Assembly: GCF_019880405.1 (NCBI RefSeq)
Contig: NZ_CP082269.1
Span: 1,674,001 to 1,738,000 of the forward strand
Reading direction: 5' to 3'
DNA: 64,000 nucleotides
From: Enterobacter sp. C2
Lineage (GTDB): Bacteria; Pseudomonadota; Gammaproteobacteria; Enterobacterales; Enterobacteriaceae
Part shown: in pieces, positions 37,506 to 44,799 of the stretch
Numbering within the stretch: position 1 is the first letter of the stretch
Layout of the letters: the number at the start of each line of letters is the position of its first letter
Position numbers and translations under genes: made by a program
Notes under the pieces: model-generated
Seen by the model: the letters and a program-made list of their open reading frames with translations, nothing else
The model's database searches: none
Told to the model about the DNA's origin: nothing

Positions 37506-38491
37506 GGGCGCTACTCAATCCGGTGGTGGTTCGCGAACTGGGCCAGGTTGTGTTTCGCCCGGGCCCTCAACTTATGTCGATGTTCAGCCAGGGCCGCATT
37601 CTGCTGGAGAACGAGCCGGAGCGACTGGCCAGCCTGCCGACCGGAGAAATCCCGCCCGCCGCGCAGCCGCTGGCCGAGGATCCGCTACTGGTGCCGGTAT
37701 TCGAAAACGAGCGGGTGATCCGCCGCGCCGGAGGCATTCAGGCACTGGAGGGCTGGCTGATGCGTGGTGCTGGCTGTCAGTGGCCGCACAGTAACTGGCA
37801 TGATGCCAACCTGAAGACGTTGCGCCACGAGCCAGGCGCACTTCGGGTTTGCTGGCACTGCGACAACCTGCTGAACGGCCAGCACAACAAAACGCTCGGA
37901 GGCATGGCGCGCGCGAACGTGGCTGAATGGCTTATCTGGTTCATCCGGGGTGATCTCCAGTTTGGTGCCGACCACCAGCTGACGATCCCTGAGTTGTGCT
38001 GGTGGCTGACGTGTAACGGCCTTGCCGGGGCTATCCCTGAAAATCTGGCTCGCCATGCTCTGCGTCTGCCGGATGAGCCTATCAAATCGGTATACCGGGA
38101 AAGCGAGCTAAGGCACATGCCAGCAGCTACGGAGATCGTGCAGGAGAAAGCTAAGCAGGTGCTGGCGCTTCGCGTTGACCCGGAGTCGCCGCAGTCTTTC
38201 ATGCTGCGCCCTAAGCGGACACGATGGGAGTGTGAGAAGTATACCCGCTGGGTAAAGGCTCAGCCGTGCGCATGCTGCGGCCAACAGGCTGACGATCCGC
38301 ATCACCTAATCGGCTACGGCCAGGGCGGAATGGGTACCAAAGCGCATGACCTGTTTGTGATACCGCTGTGCAGAGCGCATCACGACGAGTTGCACGCTGA
38401 CATGAAGGCGTTTGAGAAAAAATATGGCACGCAGCCCGAGCTGCTGCTGAAGACATTAGACCGCGCGCTGGCGATCGGCGTACTGGCTTAA
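37502..38491 (+). CDS. DUF968 protein with HNH-like nuclease region
   Basis: 329 residues from ATG 37502 (ATGA overlap). The N-terminal part has a CWHCDNL segment and tryptophan-rich repeats; the C-terminal part is the REF/HNH-like domain: QPCACCGQQADDPHHLIGYGQGGMGTKAHDLFVIPLCRAHHDELHADM, with two Cys and His pairs able to hold zinc and catalyse cleavage. Related P1 Ref is a RecA-dependent nuclease. A role in recombination or DNA processing in the early right operon is likely. Confidence 0.78.
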   Translation: MRALLNPVVVRELGQVVFRPGPQLMSMFSQGRILLENEPERLASLPTGEIPPAAQPLAEDPLLVPVFENERVIRRAGGIQALEGWLMRGAGCQWPHSNWHDANLKTLRHEPGALRVCWHCDNLLNGQHNKTLGGMARANVAEWLIWFIRGDLQFGADHQLTIPELCWWLTCNGLAGAIPENLARHALRLPDEPIKSVYRESELRHMPAATEIVQEKAKQVLALRVDPESPQSFMLRPKRTRWECEKYTRWVKAQPCACCGQQADDPHHLIGYGQGGMGTKAHDLFVIPLCRAHHDELHADMKAFEKKYGTQPELLLKTLDRALAIGVLA

Positions 38492-38508
38492 GTGGAGTGG
38501 AGACCACC

Positions 38509-39318
38509 ATGAATCTCGAATCATTACCGAAATTTTATTCCCCGAAATCACCGAAGCTGAATGACGAGACACCAGCCACGGGCGGCGACGCGCTGACCAT
38601 TACCGATGTGATGGCCGCCCAGGGGTTTGTGCAGGCTCAGGCTTCGCTCGGCTTTAACCTCTTCCTGGCGAAGATGGGGATTCAGGATCCGCAGCCTGCT
38701 ATCGATGGCCTGTTTAACTACGCGCTGGCGCTGAAAAATCCGGTGTTGAATAAGCTAAGCGAGAAATCGCGGCTTGAGATTGTCGGCTGCCTGGTCAGGT
38801 TCGCATACGCCGATTACTCCCGGTCGGCTGCCAGCAAATCCACATGTCCACAATGCGACGGCGTGGGGCAAATCTCTGCGGAGAAGGTGACGCGTAAAGT
38901 TACATACCCTTGGGGGAAAGCTCCTTACTGGGCCAGCAAATCCCGCGCTGTTCGCCCTTCTGACTGGGAGCGTTGGACAGAGGTGAAGCGCATCGAGAGG
39001 ATTCAGTGCGACAACTGCAAAGGTAAAGGGGAGGTCAGCACCGCCTGCCGTGGCTGCAAAGGTAAAGGTACCGTGATTGATGAGAAGCGCACAAAGCTGC
39101 TGGGCGTGCCGGTGCAGAAGGTCTGCGGTCGCTGTAATGGTCAACGCTTCAGCCGCGTGCCCACCAGCCTTGCCCGTGCAGTTGTAGAACAGCTGGTACC
39201 TGATCTAACTAAGCACCAGTGGTACAGCGGCTATGCCGACGTCATTGATAAGCTGGTAACAAAATGCTGGCAGGAAGAGGCATACGCCGAGAAGCTTTTG
39301 CGCAAAGTCACAAGATAG
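38509..39318 (+). CDS. Antitermination protein Q (zinc-binding type)
   Basis: 269 residues from ATG 38509 with GGAG upstream. Four CxxCxGxG-like zinc motifs are visible: CPQCDGVG, CDNCKGKG, CRGCKGKG and CGRCNGQ (about residues 120-210), the pattern of the Q protein of phage 82/21-type and of DnaJ zinc repeats. A helical C terminus (ARAVVEQLVPDLTKHQWYSGY) follows. Q loads on RNA polymerase at pR' to read through tR'; these sites are directly downstream. Confidence 0.85.
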   Translation: MNLESLPKFYSPKSPKLNDETPATGGDALTITDVMAAQGFVQAQASLGFNLFLAKMGIQDPQPAIDGLFNYALALKNPVLNKLSEKSRLEIVGCLVRFAYADYSRSAASKSTCPQCDGVGQISAEKVTRKVTYPWGKAPYWASKSRAVRPSDWERWTEVKRIERIQCDNCKGKGEVSTACRGCKGKGTVIDEKRTKLLGVPVQKVCGRCNGQRFSRVPTSLARAVVEQLVPDLTKHQWYSGYADVIDKLVTKCWQEEAYAEKLLRKVTR

Positions 39319-39350
39319 AAGCATTTTTATGAATTATCGCAACACAATGC

Positions 39351-39379
39351 TTGCAAAATTCGGAAAATTTGGTTAGGAT
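39351..39379 (+). promoter_or_regulatory. Late promoter pR'
   Basis: -35 TTGCAA (39351-39356), 17-base spacer, -10 TAGGAT (39374-39379), directly after the Q gene and ahead of a terminator. This is the normal place for the Q-dependent late promoter. Confidence 0.7.
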
Positions 39380-39415
39380 TTTTCCAACGATGGGCATTGT
39401 ATATCCAGCGTTACT

Positions 39416-39441
39416 AAACCCGCTTCCGAGCGGGTTTTTTT
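39416..39441 (+). terminator. tR' terminator
   Basis: Perfect 9-bp stem AAACCCGCT-TCCG-AGCGGGTTT with a run of seven T residues. It lies about 35-55 bases downstream of the expected pR' start, as expected for the Q-suppressed terminator. Confidence 0.88.
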
Positions 39442-39582
39442 ATGCCTGCAATTCTTCGCGCCACGCTCGGCGCAATTCAACCACAGAGCCTTTCAGAGGT
39501 GAGCCAGAGTGATGGTCGGTGTGACCGTCTCTGTGGGCTGACCATCCTGAGCGCTGGCTCACCCCCTAAAAGGAAAGTCACT

Positions 39583-40011
39583 ATGTTCGGTTTCGGTAAA
39601 AAAGCACGTAAAGCAGTTAGCGACATCAAGAAGTTTGAAAAGCGTGATCTGGCTCAGGCGGTGGTAAACGCTGCTTACCTGGTGGCATACGCCGATGGCG
39701 AATGTGAAGCGTCAGAGAAGGCGAAGATCGAACAGGTGCTGCGCAACCAGCCATCGCTGGCGGCGTTCACCTCTGAAATCAACGCCATCAGCGCGACAAT
39801 CGTCGGCCAGCTGGACACCAACTTCAAGATTGGCCGCCGGGCGGCGCTGCGTGAGATTGAAGACGTTAAGCACGACACCCGCGAGGCGGAAGATGTTCTC
39901 GACGTGGCGGTAGCCATTGCTGAGGCTGACGGCGAAGTAGAGCCGGAAGAGCGCAAGGTACTGGAAGAGATCGCCAGCGCCCTCGGCCTGCGTCTGGAAA
40001 ACCACCTGTAA
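39583..40011 (+). CDS. TerB-like phage protein
   Basis: 142 residues from ATG 39583 with AAAAGGAA upstream. It shows the TerB (tellurite-resistance) fold: two similar helical acidic repeats, NAAYLVAYADGECEASEKAKI and DVAVAIAEADGEVEPEERKVL, each with an AD-G-E metal-binding loop. The first 20 residues (MFGFGKKARKAVSDIKKFEK) are basic. Located at the start of the late operon in several enterobacterial prophages. The function in phage is unknown; resistance to tellurite is not implied. Confidence 0.78.
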   Translation: MFGFGKKARKAVSDIKKFEKRDLAQAVVNAAYLVAYADGECEASEKAKIEQVLRNQPSLAAFTSEINAISATIVGQLDTNFKIGRRAALREIEDVKHDTREAEDVLDVAVAIAEADGEVEPEERKVLEEIASALGLRLENHL

Positions 40012-40163
40012 TGGCCCGGCTTCGCTGGGCTGCTGCTGGTGTGTTGCTGTTTCTGGTGATCGCCATCGACTTTACCAGCAAGTTGATGTCGATCCTGGCC
40101 GACGGCGTGCTGGTGGCTGGCGTTGTAGCTCTGCTCTGTCCGCTGCTAAAGAGAACAAAATAA
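40011..40163 (+). CDS. Small membrane protein, 50 residues
   Basis: Overlaps the TerB-like stop by one base (TAATG). The sequence MARLRWAAAGVLLFLVIAID then FTSKLMSILADGVLVAGVVA, LLCPLLKRTK has two hydrophobic segments (about 7-19 and 29-46) flanked by basic residues, positive-inside on both ends. It could be a holin-related or lysis-timing peptide given its place ahead of the holin genes, but it is not a family I recognise. Confidence 0.6.
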   Translation: MARLRWAAAGVLLFLVIAIDFTSKLMSILADGVLVAGVVALLCPLLKRTK

Positions 40164-40278
40164 CACTCTTCTAAAGGCGTCCGACGGGCGTCTTTTACAG
40201 AGTGCATTTTAGCCGCCAGCTGGTGGCTGTTCATTTCCCCTCATCTGAGAGGATCCACAGCAATAATGAGGGGGCTAA

Positions 40279-40659
40279 ATGTCCGAACCTGTTTCAGGGT
40301 CTGTTATCGCTGGTAGCGCACTAACAGGAGCCAGCGTTTATGGACTGCTGACGGGCACCGATTACGGTGTCGTGTTCGGCGCGTTCGCTGGTGCCGTTTT
40401 CTACGTGGCCACCGCAGCAGACCTGACTATTTTCCGCCGTAGCGCGTACTTCATCGTTTCCTATTTTGCCGGGGTATACGGATCCGGGCTGGCAGGTTCT
40501 CTGCTGGCCAGCGTGACCCAGTACACCGAAAAGCCGCTCGACGCCCTGGGCGCAGTGGTTCTCTCCGCTCTGGCAATCAAGACGCTGACCTTTCTCAGTG
40601 AACAGGATCCGTTGTCGCTTCTGCAGAGGTGGAGAGGAGGAGCCAATGGTAACAAGTGA
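40279..40659 (+). CDS. Putative holin
   Basis: 126 residues with four hydrophobic stretches (about 7-24, 28-46, 55-77, 86-105) and a basic C terminus ([13 protein letters not shown]). Position directly upstream of a second small membrane protein and the endolysin fits a holin or holin-like protein. GGGGGCTAA precedes the ATG. It overlaps the next gene by 14 bases. Confidence 0.7.
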   Translation: MSEPVSGSVIAGSALTGASVYGLLTGTDYGVVFGAFAGAVFYVATAADLTIFRRSAYFIVSYFAGVYGSGLAGSLLASVTQYTEKPLDALGAVVLSALAIKTLTFLSEQDPLSLLQRWRGGANGNK

Positions 40660-40930
40660 TCCGCTGGTGCTGACCAATGTCATAACGTGTACCGCGATTG
40701 TTCTGCGACTGATGATGTTCCGCAAACCGGGCGGTCGACATAACTGGTGGGCGTCATGGATGGCATACCTGATCATCCTGGCGTATGCCTCGGTACCGTT
40801 CCGGTTCATGTTCGATTACTACCTGCACGCCCACTGGGCATCCGTCACCATGAACCTGATCATCTGCGCCACCGTGTTCCGGGCACGGGGTAATGTGGCG
40901 CGGCTGTTCTATGTCCTGAGGCCAGAATGA
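40646..40930 (+). CDS. Holin, family 3-like
   Basis: 94 residues from ATG 40646 with GGAGGAG upstream. Three hydrophobic segments ([50 protein letters not shown]) and a basic tail agree with the phage holin 3 (PF05449) group that forms pores to release the endolysin. Overlaps the endolysin start by four bases. Having two holin-like genes in tandem suggests holin and antiholin or modulator roles, undecided. Confidence 0.75.
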   Translation: MVTSDPLVLTNVITCTAIVLRLMMFRKPGGRHNWWASWMAYLIILAYASVPFRFMFDYYLHAHWASVTMNLIICATVFRARGNVARLFYVLRPE

Positions 40931-41556
40931 ACCTAAAACAATTTCAGAGGGCGGCTGACATCAGCGCCGAATTAGCTGCGCGCTGGTATCCGCACATCGA
41001 TGGCGCGATGCGTGAGTTCAGTATTACTGATCCTGTCGTTCAGGCGATGTTTATCGCTCAGGTGGGTCACGAATCGACGAGTTTTACCGCGCTGGTGGAG
41101 AACTTCAACTACAGCGTGGCGGGTCTGGCAGACTTTATCCGCGCCGGTCGCATCACGCGGGACCAGGCAAGCATGCTGGGCCGCCGTCCGGATGAAAAAT
41201 CCCTGCCGCTGGAACGCCAGCGTGCGATCGCTAATCTGGTCTACAGCAAGCGCCTGGGCAACAAAGGCCCACAGGATGGGTGGAAGTATCGCGGGCGCGG
41301 CCTGATTCAGATCACCGGGCTGGATAATTACCGCAGCTGCGGCACGGCGCTAAAACTCGATCTCGTTACGGCTCCCGAAATGCTGGCGGAAGATGCACAT
41401 GCGGCCCGTTCGGCGGCGTGGTTCTTCGTTTCGAATGGTTGCCAGCGTTATCGGGGCGACGTCGAGCGCGTCACGCTGATCATCAACGGCGGTAAAAACG
41501 GACTGGCTGACCGCAACGAGCGATTCATCAGGGCGCGCAAAGCGCTGCTGGCATGA
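40927..41556 (+). CDS. Endolysin, glycoside hydrolase family 19
   Basis: 209 residues of chitinase-like GH19 type. The catalytic glutamate is in [19 protein letters not shown] (E about 49) and the family segment [26 protein letters not shown] is complete, with the C-terminal [13 protein letters not shown]. It cleaves the peptidoglycan glycan backbone. No signal or SAR anchor is seen, so it depends on a holin. Start overlaps holin stop and its end overlaps Rz. Confidence 0.92.
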   Translation: MNLKQFQRAADISAELAARWYPHIDGAMREFSITDPVVQAMFIAQVGHESTSFTALVENFNYSVAGLADFIRAGRITRDQASMLGRRPDEKSLPLERQRAIANLVYSKRLGNKGPQDGWKYRGRGLIQITGLDNYRSCGTALKLDLVTAPEMLAEDAHAARSAAWFFVSNGCQRYRGDVERVTLIINGGKNGLADRNERFIRARKALLA

Positions 41557-42014
41557 ACCGCATATCGTTGGCCGCTGGTGGCGTATTGCTCCTGCTATGC
41601 GTAGTTCTGTCGATAGCGGTTAACCACTACCGCGATAACGCCGCTTCCTACAAAGAACAGCGTGACAAGGCCACCAGCGCGCTAACGCTGGCGAACGAGA
41701 CTATCACCGACATGCAGACGCGGCAGCGTGACGTCGCCGCGCTGGATGCCAAATACACCGGAGAACTGGCAGATGCTCAGGAAACTATCGATCAGCTTGA
41801 GCGTGATGTTGCTGCTGGCCGTAAGCGGCTGCGGGTCAACGCAACCTGTTCAGAGAACGGAACGGCCAGCACCGGCAGCCTGGGCGATGCTACCGGCCCC
41901 CGACTTACAGAGTCCGCTCAACGGGATTATTTCACCCTCAGCGAGCGGATCGCCACAGTAACGAAGCAGGTAGGTTACCTGCAGGACTACATCAAAATGC
42001 AGTGCCTTAAATAA
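41553..42014 (+). CDS. rz: i-spanin (Rz-like)
   Basis: 153 residues: an N-terminal signal anchor ([20 protein letters not shown]), then a long periplasmic coiled coil ([38 protein letters not shown]...) and C-terminal region. It spans the periplasm with Rz1 to disrupt the outer membrane at lysis. The Rz1 gene is nested in it in another frame, the classical arrangement. Confidence 0.85.
   Translation: MNRISLAAGGVLLLLCVVLSIAVNHYRDNAASYKEQRDKATSALTLANETITDMQTRQRDVAALDAKYTGELADAQETIDQLERDVAAGRKRLRVNATCSENGTASTGSLGDATGPRLTESAQRDYFTLSERIATVTKQVGYLQDYIKMQCLK
41773..41961 (+). CDS. rz1: o-spanin lipoprotein (Rz1-like), nested in Rz
   Basis: 62 residues from ATG 41773 in the +1 frame of Rz. A lipoprotein signal is clear: [17 protein letters not shown] with lipobox LAVSGC (C20), followed by a Pro-rich mature part ([28 protein letters not shown]), the known Rz1 composition. 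The protein is anchored in the outer membrane and pairs with Rz. Confidence 0.85.
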   Translation: MLRKLSISLSVMLLLAVSGCGSTQPVQRTERPAPAAWAMLPAPDLQSPLNGIISPSASGSPQ

Positions 42015-42123
42015 AAAAATAAAAAAATATTTTAGCTAATCATATCTATTCATGGCTTTTCATACCTGAGCATTTCTATTCATTGATGAATTATATCTGT
42101 TTGAAATTTAATGATTTAATAGG

Positions 42124-42148
42124 GCCTCGGCATGTTCGGGGCTTTTTT
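42124..42148 (+). terminator. Terminator at left edge of the accessory cassette
   Basis: GCCTCG-GCATGTT-CGGGGC (one G.U pair) followed by TTTTTT and ATTGGG. Almost the same design as the hairpin at 43839-43862, and placed between the lysis genes and the Rha/Acb2-like cassette. Confidence 0.7.
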
Positions 42149-42227
42149 ATTGGGCTATGACAACCCCCACGAAGAACTGCCAACCGAAATGGCAGAGCAT
42201 GACCACAAACACACCGAACCCTAACCT

Positions 42228-42312
42228 GTGAAATGAGCCTTTGGAGACGTCAGTTTAGTGCTGGCGAGCCTTCGGTGGGCTGGCGTTTCATTTCGGCAAA
42301 GGTTCATCTCAC
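42228..42312. promoter_or_regulatory. Large inverted repeat before the Rha-like gene
   Basis: GTGAAATGAGCCTTTG (42228-42243) pairs with CAAAGGTTCATCTCAC (42297-42312), 16 positions with two mismatches, with a 53-base loop containing a smaller hairpin. It ends four bases before the AAGGTG ribosome site of the Rha-like gene. Either an RNA leader affecting translation or a protein-binding palindrome; undecided. Confidence 0.55.
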
Positions 42313-42327
42313 AAGTAAGGTGACGCA

Positions 42328-42867
42328 ATGGCATACCCAACCGTAGTTAATGGCATGGACTTCCGTGATCTGGTGTTTCTAACTGGAGCGGAATCATCAA
42401 CCGATACCTTCAAAGTGGCTCTAGCTTTTGGCAAGGATCACAAAGAAGTGCTTCGAAAAACACGAAACGTCATCAGCCACTGTTCCGATGAATTCGCAGA
42501 GCGCAATTTTACGCTTTGCCATGAAAACAATGAGTTACAGAATGGTAAGCCCCAGCCTTTTTATCAGATGACGCGTGACGGGTGGACCATGCTGGTATTC
42601 AGCTTCACCGGTAAAGCTGCAATGGCCTTCAAAGAAGCTTATATAGCTGCTTTCAACTGGATGACAGACATGATCCGGCAAGGTGTGGCGAACCTTGAAG
42701 CCGAGCGAAATGCTGCGGTGCTTGAGTTCATGAAAGAGAAAGATGTCGCTAGTATGTCTGGCCGATTACTGAACCGCTGGGGAAGAGTGAAGAAACCACA
42801 ATTGCTGGCACGTATTGAGCGCATCGAACAGTATGGGCAGATCACTATCCCAGGCCTACCGAAGTAA
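42328..42867 (+). CDS. Rha-family phage regulatory protein
   Basis: 179 residues. The Rha domain is visible: FKVALAFGKDHKEVLRKTRNVISHCSDEFAERNFTL, then QPFYQMTRDGWTMLVFSFTGKAAMAFKEAYIAAFNWM. Rha proteins interfere with lysogenic control (named from phi-80/P22-type phages when IHF is absent). This is the second Rha-like protein of the prophage, here in an accessory cassette after the lysis genes, beside the Acb2-like gene. AAGGTG precedes ATG. Confidence 0.8.
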   Translation: MAYPTVVNGMDFRDLVFLTGAESSTDTFKVALAFGKDHKEVLRKTRNVISHCSDEFAERNFTLCHENNELQNGKPQPFYQMTRDGWTMLVFSFTGKAAMAFKEAYIAAFNWMTDMIRQGVANLEAERNAAVLEFMKEKDVASMSGRLLNRWGRVKKPQLLARIERIEQYGQITIPGLPK

Positions 42868-42981
42868 ACATCACAAGGCGCTTTCGAGTAGAGCGCCTGA
42901 TGATGTTCTCTCTCCACTGCAACACGGTTAGCCACGCTGTGAAGCGTCGCGAAGCTGGCCCATCAACTCACAGGTAAAACA

Positions 42982-43263
42982 ATGAGCGAAGCAAAACCGC
43001 AGGACGGCAGCACCGTTAAGGGCTACCGCACCCTAACCCCCGGCGATATTGAGCGCATGAACCGCCTGAAAGATGTTAGCCGACACTTCTGCAACCTCAT
43101 CGCTACTGAGCGAGAAGTGGTTAGCGCAGAACTGAATGAGACAGGTAACCATTCAATGGAGGCCCATGAGGCGGGGCGCTGTCTGGCGATCGCGCGCACC
43201 AAGATGCAGGAAGCTGCTATGTGGGCTTGTCGCGCTGTTGCCCGGACTGACGCCGATTGCTAA
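42982..43263 (+). CDS. Acb2/Tad1-domain-like protein (predicted anti-CBASS sponge)
   Basis: 93 residues. The central motif pattern GYRTLTPGDIERMNRLKDVSRHF...RCLAIARTKMQEAAMWACRAVA matches what I remember of Acb2: Y-R-x-L-T, then M-N-x-x-K, and near the C terminus IA-x-T-x-x-Q-x-x-x-M-x-x-x-R-A-V-A. Y15 and K30 are 15 residues apart, as remembered for the ligand-contacting Tyr and Lys of the PaMx33 protein. Acb2 proteins form hexamers that sequester cyclic di- and trinucleotides and so defeat CBASS and some Thoeris signals. Ligand and activity here are inferred. The Shine-Dalgarno is weak (CAGG). Confidence 0.65.
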   Translation: MSEAKPQDGSTVKGYRTLTPGDIERMNRLKDVSRHFCNLIATEREVVSAELNETGNHSMEAHEAGRCLAIARTKMQEAAMWACRAVARTDADC

Positions 43264-43342
43264 GGCATTACAGCAGGCATTCACTGAGTGCCTGTGATAA
43301 TGTTTTTCGTTACAATCACCTCAAAGATTATGCGAGGTGGAT

Positions 43343-43804
43343 ATGGACGTAAACTACATTGCTTACGAAACATTAGCTGCTAACAGGGATGCAGCAGATT
43401 GGGCATTCTGGTCAATGGTTGGGACGTGGTTTTCTGGTGTAGGCACTATTCTTGCTGCTTTATTTGCAGCCTTCTCTTTAAACTCATGGCGAAAACAAGA
43501 TAGGGCAAAAAGCCGACGGGAGGTTAAAGTTGCCCTATTGAAATACTCATACGCATTATCAGATTACCCACTCGATAAAAACAGCGAGGATTATCTAGAA
43601 AATAGATTAAAGATTTATCAGGCTCTTGGTAATTGCGTCGAAAAAATTATTCTATGCGAAGATAAAAAATTTCTTAGGAAATATGTAAACGTTAAATTCT
43701 CGGAGTTGCAAAGCGTCCATCGAGAATACGTTGATGATCCAAATGCTAAAGAAAAATTACAGGAAATGGCTAACACCTTGGCAACAATAAATATTGAACG
43801 TTGA
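43343..43804 (+). CDS. Accessory (moron) membrane protein, 153 residues
   Basis: From ATG 43343 (GAGGTGG upstream). One hydrophobic segment (ADWAFWSMVGTWFSGVGTILAALFAAFSLNSW, about 20-50), then a long charged helical cytoplasmic part (KVALLKYSYALSDYPLDKNSEDYLENRLKIYQALGNCVEKII...). Much more AT-rich than nearby phage genes. The layout resembles small single-pass membrane effectors or superinfection-exclusion proteins, but no family was recognised. It follows the Acb2-like gene and ends at the terminator 43839. Confidence 0.65.
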   Translation: MDVNYIAYETLAANRDAADWAFWSMVGTWFSGVGTILAALFAAFSLNSWRKQDRAKSRREVKVALLKYSYALSDYPLDKNSEDYLENRLKIYQALGNCVEKIILCEDKKFLRKYVNVKFSELQSVHREYVDDPNAKEKLQEMANTLATINIER

Positions 43805-43838
43805 AGCAAATTTTCCCTAACATCTAAATTTTTAGTTA

Positions 43839-43862
43839 GCCTCGCATAAGCGGGGCTTTTTT
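43839..43862 (+). terminator. Terminator at right edge of the accessory cassette
   Basis: GCCTCGC-ATAA-GCGGGGC with one G.U pair, followed by TTTTTT and ATTGCCC. Partner of the very similar hairpin at 42124-42148. Confidence 0.85.
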
Positions 43863-43895
43863 ATTGCCCAAACATAACCCATCAGAGGAATGAAT

Positions 43896-44138
43896 ATGGC
43901 TATCGAATTAACCGAAGCGGATCAGATCCGCATGAACCTGCTGTCCGCCCTGAACTATGACACCGCTGCGACCGAGAAAGCCGTGGCGTTCGTGCAGGAT
44001 GACCCGCTGAAATACCAGTTGTTCACCGCCCATCTCAACCGGGTTAACACCGAGACCGAGTATGTGGCCAAGACCATCAAGGCGGTGAAGCTGGCGGAAG
44101 AAGCGCTGCCACTGTTTACCACCAGCACCAGTAAGTAG
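43896..44138 (+). CDS. Hypothetical phage protein, 80 residues
   Basis: Starts at ATG 43896 (MAIELTEADQIRMNLLSALN), or the in-frame ATG two codons earlier; AGAGGA is upstream. A helical, soluble protein (YDTAATEKAVAFVQDDPLKYQLFTAHLNRVNTETEYVAKTIKAVKLA). Commonly found just before the HNH gene in HK97-like prophages as I recall; function unknown. Confidence 0.65.
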   Translation: MAIELTEADQIRMNLLSALNYDTAATEKAVAFVQDDPLKYQLFTAHLNRVNTETEYVAKTIKAVKLAEEALPLFTTSTSK

Positions 44139-44164
44139 TAAGCCAGTGACAAGCGAGGTGCTCC

Positions 44165-44455
44165 GTGGCTTCGAACTCTCCCTGGCATAGTCTCTACAAC
44201 ACCAAGCGCTGGTACCGCCTGCGTTATCACCAGCTGCAGAAGCAGCCGCTGTGCGAGTTCCACCTTAAGCGTAACCAGGTGGTATCTGCTGCCGTTGTGG
44301 ACCACGTTAAGCCGCATAAAGGCGATGAGGTTCTCTTTCATGACCCCGATAACCTTCAGTCCCTCTGCAAGCGCTGCCACGACTCTGTGAAGCAGCGCAT
44401 TGAGAGGGGCGGAACGGTGACCGAGTTTAATGAAGAGGGCCGAGTGATCTGGTGA
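44165..44455 (+). CDS. HNH endonuclease (HK97 gp74-like, packaging)
   Basis: 96 residues from GTG 44165 with GAGGTG upstream. HNH pattern: VVDHVKPHKGD (first His), DPDNLQSLCKRCHDSVKQ (N and last His), with CxxC-like cysteines C35 and C71/C74 for zinc. HNH proteins encoded beside terminase are needed for cos cleavage and packaging in HK97-like phages. The gene is before terS, as expected. Confidence 0.88.
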   Translation: MASNSPWHSLYNTKRWYRLRYHQLQKQPLCEFHLKRNQVVSAAVVDHVKPHKGDEVLFHDPDNLQSLCKRCHDSVKQRIERGGTVTEFNEEGRVIW

Positions 44456-44467
44456 CAGGAGCACACA

Positions 44468-44677
44468 ATGCAAGACCTGTATATTGAATACCGCGACGGC
44501 AAGCTGATTGAGCTGAGTATTGATGGTGTGAAGTTCAGTTCCGTCACAGCGATCAGCCTCAGCCACGAAGTTGGTGAGACGCTGCCCTCCGTCAGCCTGA
44601 CCATGCCGCTTGGTGTCGGCGAAAGGCTGGAACCCACCAGCCTGTCCCGCGAAAACCTGCGGATCATTGAGAAATGA
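44468..44677 (+). CDS. Hypothetical phage protein, 69 residues
   Basis: A beta-rich small protein (MQDLYIEYRDGKLIELSIDG then VKFSSVTAISLSHEVGETLPSVSLTMPLG). CAGGAG precedes the ATG. It sits between HNH and terS in the packaging module. No domain recognised; a role in packaging or head assembly is only positional. Confidence 0.6.
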   Translation: MQDLYIEYRDGKLIELSIDGVKFSSVTAISLSHEVGETLPSVSLTMPLGVGERLEPTSLSRENLRIIEK

Positions 44678-44799
44678 GATTCACTCTCGATTGAAAGGAG
44701 CGAGGGCAGGGGGGGAGGTCAAAACTCTGACGCCTGACCGATAAAGACCGCGCTCTCAGTTTTATTTTTAAAAACGTCCAGAAAAAAAGGAAAAATGCG
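44678..44799. other. Candidate cos region
   Basis: About 120 bases between the HNH-neighbour gene and terS, with a G-rich tract (GAGGGCAGGGGGGGAGG, 44702-44718) followed by CTCTGACGCCTGACC and an A/T-rich run before terS. No open frame. In HK97-type phages the cos site is immediately upstream of terS; that is the only basis for the label. Confidence 0.35.

Noticed and set aside
40164..40200. Weak hairpin after the 50-residue membrane protein gene (AAAGGCG/CGTCTTT)
   Set aside because: Only a short stem with a G.U pair; not strong enough to list as a terminator.
42132..42224. 30-codon frame (start MFGAFLLGYDNPHEELPTEM) starting inside the terminator loop
   Set aside because: Its start lies in a terminator stem-loop and no ribosome site is present; kept only as a curiosity.
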